Shown here: positions 42,255-49,860 of the stretch, piece by piece
Layout: the number at the start of each line of letters is the position of its first letter
Numbering within the stretch: the stretch's first letter is position 1
DNA from: CAYULW01 sp964445815
GTDB lineage: Bacteria; Bacteroidota; Bacteroidia; Flavobacteriales_E; Vicingaceae
DNA: 64,000 nt
Assembly (NCBI GenBank): GCA_964445815.1
Contig: CAYULW010000002.1
Location: forward strand, 186,001-250,000
Direction of reading: 5' to 3'
Program-made: the position numbers and the translations under genes
The notes under the pieces: model-generated
Told to the model about the DNA's origin: nothing
The model's database searches: none
The model's input: the letters and a program-made list of their open reading frames with translations, nothing else

Positions 42255-42271
42255 TTGCATCTAAGTTGCAT
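42255..42271. promoter_or_regulatory. Second Zur-like box in the receptor/lipoprotein interval
   Basis: TTGCATCT-A-AGTTGCAT is an imperfect palindrome, 38 nt from the first box. It could act on either the TonB receptor or the divergent lipoprotein at 42477. Confidence 0.6.
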
Positions 42272-42451
42272 TAAGTTTATTGGTTATACTCTTTGTTATT
42301 GATTATCATTAATCTATATTGATTTACAGCTTGGTTGTTTATAATTATAAAAGGGATTGACTTTAATAAAAGTGTTAAATGATCTAAAATTGGAAGGGAG
42401 GGTGGTCACATTTTATGGCTCTTTTTCGTCTTAACCTAAAATTAACTTCTC

Positions 42452-42459
42452 TATTTTTG
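42452..42459 (+). promoter_or_regulatory. -7-like element of the divergent lipoprotein gene
   Basis: TATTTTTG matches TAnnTTTG and lies 18 nt before the ATG at 42477. No clear TTG is seen at the -33 position. Confidence 0.4.
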
Positions 42460-42476
42460 TTTTTAAGATTTTGAAT

Positions 42477-43052
42477 ATGAAAAGACTTTTTTACTTCACT
42501 TTGGTAATAGTGGCCGGATTAATGACAGTAGCATGTGATAAAGATGATGATGACGATCAAGATGATCAGGGTGTAAATACGGGGTCTATTCACCCTAATC
42601 GGATAATATTCAATATCGTTGATAAACTCGACTCTACCAATTCAGGCTCTTTTGAGCTTTATGATACTGATGGGGTGGGAGGTAATGCTCCTCAGGTGAT
42701 AGATAGTATTTATTTTAGAGTTGAGCCGACTTCATCCGGGGCAACTTATAATGGTTCTTTGCAGTTTTTTGAAAATACGAATGAAGTCACCTCGCAAATT
42801 GCCGCACTTTCTGATAAATACATGATCTGTTACAGAGATTTTGATTTTAACGAATTGGCAGTAGGTTTGCTAGACAAAGATCAGAACAACATTCAATTGG
42901 GTTTGAACGGCGAGTGGTTTGCAAAAATCAAGAACCGAGCGGGAAGAATTCGTATTACAATGAATTACAACATTCAACCAAAAGATGGTACATGCAATGC
43001 AGGTGTGAGGGTTTATGAAGGATATATCCCTTACCGGATTTTAAACAGATAA
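42477..43052 (+). CDS. Acidic lipoprotein divergent from the TonB receptor
   Basis: 191 residues from the ATG at 42477 (a TTG 6 nt upstream is less likely). Signal peptide MKRLFYFTLVIVAGLMTVAC, then DKDDDDDQDDQG and a beta-rich domain. The mature N-terminus is almost the same as in the lipoprotein downstream of the receptor, although the rest differs. It shares the intergenic region with the two Zur-like boxes. A surface metal-binding role is inferred from the acidic run and the context. Confidence 0.72.
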   Translation: MKRLFYFTLVIVAGLMTVACDKDDDDDQDDQGVNTGSIHPNRIIFNIVDKLDSTNSGSFELYDTDGVGGNAPQVIDSIYFRVEPTSSGATYNGSLQFFENTNEVTSQIAALSDKYMICYRDFDFNELAVGLLDKDQNNIQLGLNGEWFAKIKNRAGRIRITMNYNIQPKDGTCNAGVRVYEGYIPYRILNR

Positions 43053-43054
43053 AA

Positions 43055-43213
43055 ATGAAACGATTAATTGCACTCTTAAGTTTAGTTACTTTTCTTTCAA
43101 GTCTGATGGTATTTACTTCTTGTAGTGGAAGTAAAAAAGGTCAATCTCGTGTTCACTCCGGTTCGGGAATGGGCAATTCCAAACATAAGAATAGACACGT
43201 TTGGGGTAAGTAA
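43055..43213 (+). CDS. Very small lipoprotein
   Basis: 52 residues. Signal peptide MKRLIALLSLVTFLSSLMVF followed by TSC, then a short mature part rich in Ser, Gly, Lys and His (SGSGMGNSKHKNRHVWGK). It starts 2 nt after the stop of the acidic lipoprotein gene, which supports co-transcription. Such His/Lys tails may bind metal or anions, but no family is recognised. Confidence 0.6.
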   Translation: MKRLIALLSLVTFLSSLMVFTSCSGSKKGQSRVHSGSGMGNSKHKNRHVWGK

Positions 43214-43219
43214 AGGACT

Positions 43220-45496
43220 TTACTCTGTAACAATTAATTTTTTCCTTCCTAATACGTCTCCTTTTTGATCTAGAATTTCTATCAAGTAGAGACCGGAATT
43301 AAGATTCAGCGAAGAATCGGATATCTGATCTTTTTCTAAAATTTTCTCTAAAACAAGCCTGCCGTTGTAATCATAAATAAGCACTCTGGTTCCTTTTTCA
43401 TTTGAGTCAAAATATAAATCTTCTCCTTTATTTAGAGGGTTGGGATAGATGTTGAAGATATTATCATCAGATTTTCGTTCAGTAATTGAAGTAGATAGGT
43501 TTAAACAAAATGGAATAGACTTGGAACTTGTTCTAAAGTCATTTTCAAAAGCCAATGTGTCTCCGTTTGTGTCCGTTAAAAGTAAAAAACCATTGCCATT
43601 TGAACCGCTAGGGTCATTGAACCCGTCACCATAAGAATCCTTTAATACAAAATTGAAACAAGAGTCATAAAGGCAAATGGTATCTCTGTATGTTCTCCCT
43701 CCGCTTACTCTCGGGTATGGGCCACCGGAGTAGTATTGTGTTGGATTGCTTGAGTTACTTTGAACCTCCCAACTGGTTTCATCACCGTAATCATCCGTTT
43801 TTAAAGTCACAATAACAGAGATGGGGTTTTGAACAGCAATAAATTCAAAGCCTAAAGAATCATTAGATGAGTTGGTCGTTGAGTAGGGATTAGCCCCTTT
43901 TATTTTAGTAATCAAGAGGGTATTAGTGCCATTAATCGGTTTTAGTTTTGGGAAATCAATTTTAAAAATATCAGGATAAGTGCTGGAGCCATTCCAATTA
44001 ACGCTATCGAGTACACCATTGAATTCGTAGAGAATACGAAGCGTGTTCACCGTAATGTCAGAATAATTTTTAAGCAGTAAATAAGTCTCGATACTGTCCA
44101 GATTACAACTTAAATCCGAAGGCTTTTTTAAGAAAATGCTGGCAAAATCCCATTGATTTGAAGGAGCTGCGCTAAGCATACCATTGATGCTTAAAGTTCC
44201 GGTATTGTCAGGGTCTAACCAGTGTTTTAGACTATTAGTGGAACTTCCTGAACCATTCCATGAAACGGCGAACTTGCCATAATAATCTTCAAGATCATTA
44301 CCGCATGCGGCGTTTCCTCCTTCCAGTTGACCAATTACTCTTTGATACTCATCAAAAAGAGCAGAACCGGATGAACCTCCTTCTGTTGTACCTACATCCC
44401 AATCTAAGACCATCCAATGGCTAGTGCCGTTTAAAGTATAATACCCACTGGTAATGGGAGAGTCATAATCGTGCGATATTTTCATCACATCACTACTTGG
44501 ATGATGGATGCCTGTTGTCTGCTCAGGTATTCTGTTTGTTGCATCCCATCCTGCATAATAAACATTATAACTGCTCGGGATCGAACTGCTTAATTCAAAA
44601 AGATGAAAGTCGGAGTTGGTATTAATTGCTTTAGAGCTGGCACCACTAACAGAATGAGCCAGACTACCGTCAGCATTTGGACTGCAGTTCGGACTTTCAT
44701 AATTAAAGATAAAGACAGAACTGGTTTGTAATCCACAATGAGATGCAGTGAGTATATAAGGTATTGAATCTTGTCGAACATTGTTTAAGAGCGTCCCGGT
44801 GCATAATCTGGTATTGTTAGAACGGGTGATTAATACAATGGATCTTTTTATGTCTTGCCAGAATTCGCCCTCGTTACAATTGATGTTTACGTTACAATTT
44901 CCTGAGGACCCAAAGGTCTTTCGGGTCTTCTCAAAAACATCGCGATAGCCATAGACAATGCCTGATGTAATAAACTCAATATCTTCTTTTTCCGAAGAAC
45001 TCACGGTTAATTCCAGATGGATTAAGTCGCCGCGTACCGGTCTGGTTGCAAAATGACCGTCTTCTTTATTGTTTGAAGAAGTCAATGCTCCTAGAATATC
45101 TGTATAGTCAGCATTAGAAATGAAAAACTTCGCTGTACCGGGAAGTTTGAACTTTGAGAAATTCAAGTTAATTGATTTTGCGTAATCAGCTTGAATATCT
45201 AATTGCCATAACAAGCTGCCATTGGTTTGAGTCTTCCATGTGCCATCTTCATGAATGTTAATATTAACCGCTTCTTCAATACCAAACCGCCATGGCATAT
45301 CTTTTATCTGATCTTCAAGTTCATCTTGTTTGGATAATGCTTTTAAATCAGGTTGAGAAAGCTTTACAACATCTGCTTGTGATTTGTTTCCATTTTCAAA
45401 AAAACTTTGAGGAAGCTCATTGGTTTCAATTTGAGCATTTAATCCAAAAGAAAGGTGAAGAGCAATGATTAATATGATTTTATTCAAACGATTCAT
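43220..45496 (-). CDS. T9SS-secreted lysyl-endopeptidase-like serine protease, copy 2
   Basis: 758 residues. Signal peptide, an N-terminal prodomain, then a trypsin-like domain with ILTASHC (His), DFHLFEL (Asp) and TTEGGSSGSALFD (Ser); the E-G-G-S-S-G-S and following VIGQLEGG are those of Achromobacter-type lysyl endopeptidases. A beta domain with YRDTICLYDSCFNFVLKDSYGDG precedes a type A T9SS sorting tail (NIYPNPLNKGEDL through GRKKLIVTE). It and the gene at 45636 are similar along their whole length, a tandem duplication. Confidence 0.88.
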   Translation of the reverse strand: MNRLNKIILIIALHLSFGLNAQIETNELPQSFFENGNKSQADVVKLSQPDLKALSKQDELEDQIKDMPWRFGIEEAVNINIHEDGTWKTQTNGSLLWQLDIQADYAKSINLNFSKFKLPGTAKFFISNADYTDILGALTSSNNKEDGHFATRPVRGDLIHLELTVSSSEKEDIEFITSGIVYGYRDVFEKTRKTFGSSGNCNVNINCNEGEFWQDIKRSIVLITRSNNTRLCTGTLLNNVRQDSIPYILTASHCGLQTSSVFIFNYESPNCSPNADGSLAHSVSGASSKAINTNSDFHLFELSSSIPSSYNVYYAGWDATNRIPEQTTGIHHPSSDVMKISHDYDSPITSGYYTLNGTSHWMVLDWDVGTTEGGSSGSALFDEYQRVIGQLEGGNAACGNDLEDYYGKFAVSWNGSGSSTNSLKHWLDPDNTGTLSINGMLSAAPSNQWDFASIFLKKPSDLSCNLDSIETYLLLKNYSDITVNTLRILYEFNGVLDSVNWNGSSTYPDIFKIDFPKLKPINGTNTLLITKIKGANPYSTTNSSNDSLGFEFIAVQNPISVIVTLKTDDYGDETSWEVQSNSSNPTQYYSGGPYPRVSGGRTYRDTICLYDSCFNFVLKDSYGDGFNDPSGSNGNGFLLLTDTNGDTLAFENDFRTSSKSIPFCLNLSTSITERKSDDNIFNIYPNPLNKGEDLYFDSNEKGTRVLIYDYNGRLVLEKILEKDQISDSSLNLNSGLYLIEILDQKGDVLGRKKLIVTE

Positions 45497-45635
45497 TTAA
45501 CAAATTTAAGTATTTAAACATCCAGACATCATGGTTTTTAATACGCCAAGGCTACATAGATGAGACGTAATAAGAGCAGCTTAAGTTTGTTTTAAATGAT
45601 ATTAGGTATCCGATTCCCTTCAGAACCGAGACTTC

Positions 45636-47894
45636 TTAATTATAGATGATTAGCTTTTGTCTTTTGACTTGAACGTACTTTTTGGAACTGATTTCCATGA
45701 TATAGGTACCGCTTTTTAAGTTTGGGATTTGAAATGTTTCTTTTTTCTCATTGAGCTCAATTAGAAGTCGACCGTTTAAGTCATAGATATTCACTTTATC
45801 GTATTTAAAGTCAGACGAAATACTTACTTTACTACCTGATTGTATAGGGTTGGGAAATAATTTGAAGCTGCTTTTAGACTCATTCTCAGCTAAAGAATTA
45901 ACATTCTGATTACAGAAGTAAGTTGTTTTGGATGCAGACTTAAAATTGTTTTCAAAAACCAAGGTGTCTCCTTTTGCATTTCTTATTAAAGCATAACCAT
46001 TACCATTTGAACCAGTTGGATCATTGAATCCATCTCCATAAACATCATAGATTTTAAAATTAAAACAACTGTCATATAGACAAATGGTATCTCTATATAT
46101 TTTGCCTCCGTTAATGTTTTGAAAAGTGCCTCCCATAAATAGAGTTGTATTGTCTAAGGTGCTGATTTCCCAACTTGTTTCCTCGCCATAATTATCAGTT
46201 TTGAATGTCATGTATATGGGCGAGGGTATTTTGACGGCCCAAATATCAAAGCCAATCGTGTCGTTTGATGTATTTGTGGCAACTGGTACATCGGGAATAA
46301 AACCTGTTATTTCAATTCGATTTGCACTATCGGATAGAGGAAGTGTTGGTAAGTCGATTTTAAGCACTTCGCCATAATTGCTGTTGCCTGTCCATTCTAT
46401 GGTATCGATTTTCGTATTGATTCGATACACTATTTTTAAGTTGTTAGTCAAGTCGGATGAATAGTTTTTAACTAAGGCATATGTTGTCAAACTATCCTCG
46501 CCACAGACCAGTCCTACCGGGTTATGGATATAGATGCTTGCAAAATCCCACTGGTTTACAGGAATATCTGTCATCATCGGATCCGTTTTCAATTGTCCTG
46601 AATTACTTGGGTCAAGCCAATGTTTGAGCTGCCCTGAAGGATTGCCATTTCCTATCCAGGATTCTGCAATTTTTCCATAGTAATCTTCCAAATCTCTGTT
46701 GCATGCTGCAGCACCGCCTTCCAATTGCCCTATAACTCTTTGGAATTCATCAAAAAGTCCTGAACCTGATGAACCGCCCTCCGTCGTTCCCAGATCCCAA
46801 CCTTCAACCGTCCAGTGTGATGTACCCGAAGAACCCCATGAACCAGTCGTTATAGGAGGATCATCATCATGAGAGATTTTCATGACGTCATTACTCGGGT
46901 GGTGAAGTGCCGTTGTCTTAATCGGAATCCGATTTGTTGCATCCCAACCAGCATAAGTCACATTATACGAGCTTGGAATGGGAGAACTTAATTCTAGAAG
47001 ATGAAAATCTGTTCTATTGCTAAATGCTCTGGAATATGCCCCGCTAACTGACTTATGAAGACTTCCATCGACACTAGGGCTGCAGTTTGGACTTTTATAA
47101 TCAAATATAAAAACCGAATTCGTTTGTATAGGACAATGAGCAGCTGATAAAATATAGGGGGTAGAATCTTGACTGGTATTGTTCAATAAAGTTCCTGAAC
47201 AGCGTCGCGTATTATCAGCACTTGTAATTAGAACCACAGAAGATGCAATGTTTCTCCAATACTTACCCGCTTCACATTCAACATTAACGTTGCAATTTCC
47301 TGAAGCACCAAAGGTTTTTTCGCTATTTGAAAAGAAACCTCTATAGCCATAAACAACCCCGGAGATGACAAAATTGATGGCTTGCTGCTCTGTAGAATCA
47401 ACGATTAATTCAATTCTCAAAAAGTCGCCCTTTAATGGACGAGTTGCAAAAAGTCCGTCTATTTTATTGTTTTTATAGGTAATGGCGCCAATGACATCTG
47501 AGTAGTCATGGTTAGACAGAAAAAGTTGTGCAGACTCAGGTAAATAAAAGCTGGAGAAATTGAGATTAATGCTTTTTGCCTCTTTCCCTTCTAAAATGAG
47601 TTTCCAAATCATTCTACCATTTTGAAGAGATTCCCATTGGCCGGAATTGCTCAAATTGATATTTACTTTTTCTTCAACTCCAAAGCGTTTGGGAATATGC
47701 TTGATTTGATCTTCTTCAAGATCTTCTGTTTTTAAAAGAGTAAGATCAGGTTTAGGGATAGAAATTTTAGGTGTTAAAGTTTTGTGATTATTTTCAAAAA
47801 AACTTGGAGGCATCTCATGACTTTCTATTTGAGCCGACAGGCGAAAAGCGAATAATGCGGCAAACAAAAAGCTAAATTTGAAAAAACTTCTCAT
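45636..47894 (-). CDS. T9SS-secreted lysyl-endopeptidase-like serine protease, copy 1
   Basis: 752 residues. It has the same design as the next gene downstream: signal peptide, prodomain, protease domain with ILSAAHC (His), DFHLLEL (Asp) and TTEGGSSGSGLFDE (Ser), the YRDTICLYDSCFNFKI domain, and a type A sorting tail (KLFPNPIQSGSKV through KRQKLIIYN). Exported by the type IX system and probably surface-attached or released, it digests protein. It starts 30 nt from the divergent hydrolase gene; 139 nt separate it from copy 2. Confidence 0.88.
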   Translation of the reverse strand: MRSFFKFSFLFAALFAFRLSAQIESHEMPPSFFENNHKTLTPKISIPKPDLTLLKTEDLEEDQIKHIPKRFGVEEKVNINLSNSGQWESLQNGRMIWKLILEGKEAKSINLNFSSFYLPESAQLFLSNHDYSDVIGAITYKNNKIDGLFATRPLKGDFLRIELIVDSTEQQAINFVISGVVYGYRGFFSNSEKTFGASGNCNVNVECEAGKYWRNIASSVVLITSADNTRRCSGTLLNNTSQDSTPYILSAAHCPIQTNSVFIFDYKSPNCSPSVDGSLHKSVSGAYSRAFSNRTDFHLLELSSPIPSSYNVTYAGWDATNRIPIKTTALHHPSNDVMKISHDDDPPITTGSWGSSGTSHWTVEGWDLGTTEGGSSGSGLFDEFQRVIGQLEGGAAACNRDLEDYYGKIAESWIGNGNPSGQLKHWLDPSNSGQLKTDPMMTDIPVNQWDFASIYIHNPVGLVCGEDSLTTYALVKNYSSDLTNNLKIVYRINTKIDTIEWTGNSNYGEVLKIDLPTLPLSDSANRIEITGFIPDVPVATNTSNDTIGFDIWAVKIPSPIYMTFKTDNYGEETSWEISTLDNTTLFMGGTFQNINGGKIYRDTICLYDSCFNFKIYDVYGDGFNDPTGSNGNGYALIRNAKGDTLVFENNFKSASKTTYFCNQNVNSLAENESKSSFKLFPNPIQSGSKVSISSDFKYDKVNIYDLNGRLLIELNEKKETFQIPNLKSGTYIMEISSKKYVQVKRQKLIIYN

Positions 47895-47924
47895 AACTCA
47901 TAAACAAGTTAATTAAACTTAAGC

Positions 47925-48776
47925 ATGAAAATAGTAAAAAAATGCAACCTGAAATTTAAGGCAGCTCATGATAAACTCTCTTTAATAGACGTTTTTTATC
48001 CTAGTGAAGTTGGTCGGTTTCCTGTTGTTGTTTTTGCTCATGGATTTAAAGGATTTAAGGATTGGGGCATTTGGAATTTATTGTTTGAAAAGCTGTGTCA
48101 AAAGGGCTTTGTTGTGATAAAGTTTAACTTTAGTCATAATGGAGGGACGCTTGAAAACCCAATGGATTTTCCAGATTTAGATGCGTTTGCTCAAAATACA
48201 TATACGAAAGAGCTAAGCGATTTAAATTGCGTCATGGACCTAATTCACCAAGATACTTTTCCTGCACATGCTCAGATGAATTTGAAGGATATTCATCTAA
48301 TTGGACATAGCAGAGGAGGAGGAATTTCCATATTACATGCTGCAAAAGATGATCGAATAAAGAAGTTAATATGTTGGGCCAGTGTCTCTGACTTTTATGC
48401 CAGACTTCCAAATGAAAATGAGATGAGAACTTGGCAAGAGACAGGAGTTCATTACATTCAAAATAAAAGAACAGGGCAAAATATGCCAATGAATTACTCT
48501 TTTGTTGAAGACCTTTTCGAGAACCGAGACACTTTAGATATTTTAAAAGCTGCAGAAAAGATTAGGCAACCATGGCTTATTCTGCATGGAACTGAAGATA
48601 ATGCGGTTTCACATCAGGAAGCCATTCAACTAAGTCAATTGAATTCAAGTGCTAACCTAGTATTGATAGATGGAGCAAATCATGTTTTCGGTGGTAGGCA
48701 TCCTTATGGGGAATCCGAGCTTCCAGATCATGCCCAAATTTTATTGGCCCGGACTTTAACTTTTCTAAAAAGTTGA
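47925..48776 (+). CDS. Alpha/beta hydrolase
   Basis: 283 residues with no signal peptide. VVVFAHGFKGFKDWG forms the oxyanion region, LIGHSRGGGISIL holds the nucleophile Ser (G-H-S-R-G), WLILHGTEDNAV the acid and GANHVFGG the catalytic His. This is a complete cytosolic alpha/beta hydrolase of the dienelactone-hydrolase/esterase kind; the substrate is unknown. It is divergent from the protease pair and overlaps the end of tsaD by 12 nt, tail to tail. Confidence 0.85.
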   Translation: MKIVKKCNLKFKAAHDKLSLIDVFYPSEVGRFPVVVFAHGFKGFKDWGIWNLLFEKLCQKGFVVIKFNFSHNGGTLENPMDFPDLDAFAQNTYTKELSDLNCVMDLIHQDTFPAHAQMNLKDIHLIGHSRGGGISILHAAKDDRIKKLICWASVSDFYARLPNENEMRTWQETGVHYIQNKRTGQNMPMNYSFVEDLFENRDTLDILKAAEKIRQPWLILHGTEDNAVSHQEAIQLSQLNSSANLVLIDGANHVFGGRHPYGESELPDHAQILLARTLTFLKS

Positions 48777-49778
48777 GCGGGGTGAAGGGATGCGACTTAA
48801 AGAGCCAAAATCCTTTTCGAGATATTTGAAATAGCCAACCATTGCAATCATGGCAGCATTGTCCGTACAATAGCTAAATTTAGGAATGTGCGTTTTATAA
48901 CCTTTACTCTCCAAATCTTTTAGCCTCTTTCTAAGTTCACTATTCGCAGAAACTCCTCCTGCAATGGCCAATTGCTTTACCCCGTATTTTTTAGCTGCTT
49001 TTTCCAGAGTATTAATTAGATTACTGCAGATGGTATTCTGAATAGACGCACATAAATCTTCTTTATTCATTTCGATAAAACCTTGATCCTCAGCTTGCTT
49101 TTTTTTGAGAAAATAAAGCACATTGGTTTTTAAGCCACTAAATGAGAAATCAAACCCCTTGACCTTTCCTGCGGTAAATTGGAAAGCCTTTGGATTTCCT
49201 TTCTGAGCTAACTGATCCACTAGCGGTCCACCCGGATAGGGCAGTCCAAGCATTTTGGCTACTTTGTCATAAGCTTCTCCCGCTGCATCATCTATAGTCT
49301 GCCCAATGATCTTCATTTTTAGAGGTGCTTCTACCAAAACAATCTGCGTATGTCCTCCACTTACCGTCAGGCAAAGAAATGGGAGTTCAGGTGTACTTTC
49401 ATTGTCTTTGATGAAATGAGCTAAGATATGTGCCTGCATGTGATTAACCTCCAGTAATGGAAGTCCCGTTCCAAGTGATAAACCTTTAGCAAAAGAAGAA
49501 CCTACCAATAAACTGCCGAGTAACCCCGGGCCTTGCGTATAAGCTATCGCATCCATCTCATGAAGTTCTAGATTTGCTTGTTTTAGAGCTTCTACACATG
49601 TTGGAATAATGTTCTGCTGATGTGCACGTGAGGCCAGTTCAGGCACCACTCCTCCATATTTACTATGCACTTCTTGATTGGCGATTAAATTGGCGAGGAT
49701 TTTGCCATCTTCCAAAATGGCAACAGATGTTTCGTCACAAGAGGATTCAATTCCAAGTATTCGGATGGTCTTAGTCAC
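48765..49778 (-). CDS. tsaD: tRNA threonylcarbamoyladenosine (t6A) synthase subunit TsaD
   Basis: 337 residues from GTG 49778. The family signature lies in ILGIESSCDETSVAIL, VPELASRAHQQNI, GPGLLGSLLVGSSFAKGL and metal-binding VNHMQAHILAHF, with a C-terminal LAIAGGVSANSELR. TsaD with TsaB and TsaE makes t6A on ANN-decoding tRNAs. A TTG at 49811 is open upstream but falls within the predicted promoter, so GTG is the better start. Confidence 0.95.
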   Translation of the reverse strand: MTKTIRILGIESSCDETSVAILEDGKILANLIANQEVHSKYGGVVPELASRAHQQNIIPTCVEALKQANLELHEMDAIAYTQGPGLLGSLLVGSSFAKGLSLGTGLPLLEVNHMQAHILAHFIKDNESTPELPFLCLTVSGGHTQIVLVEAPLKMKIIGQTIDDAAGEAYDKVAKMLGLPYPGGPLVDQLAQKGNPKAFQFTAGKVKGFDFSFSGLKTNVLYFLKKKQAEDQGFIEMNKEDLCASIQNTICSNLINTLEKAAKKYGVKQLAIAGGVSANSELRKRLKDLESKGYKTHIPKFSYCTDNAAMIAMVGYFKYLEKDFGSLSRIPSPRSTF

Positions 49779-49808
49779 AAATATTAGGCTTATAATGCTG
49801 AATTTTGA

Positions 49809-49840
49809 CAAAAGTAAACCTTAAAGCATCAGAAAGACAA
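49809..49840 (-). promoter_or_regulatory. Promoter of tsaD
   Basis: On the minus strand TACTTTTG (49816-49809) is preceded at 21 nt by TTG (49840-49838). Transcription would start near 49800, only about 25 nt before the GTG start. Confidence 0.6.
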
Positions 49841-49860
49841 TTAAAATAGCATTATGGATA

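Noticed and set aside
49779..49811. TTG start for tsaD at 49811
   Set aside because: It lies in the predicted -7 element, upstream of the likely transcription start; GTG at 49778 fits the family's usual N-terminus.
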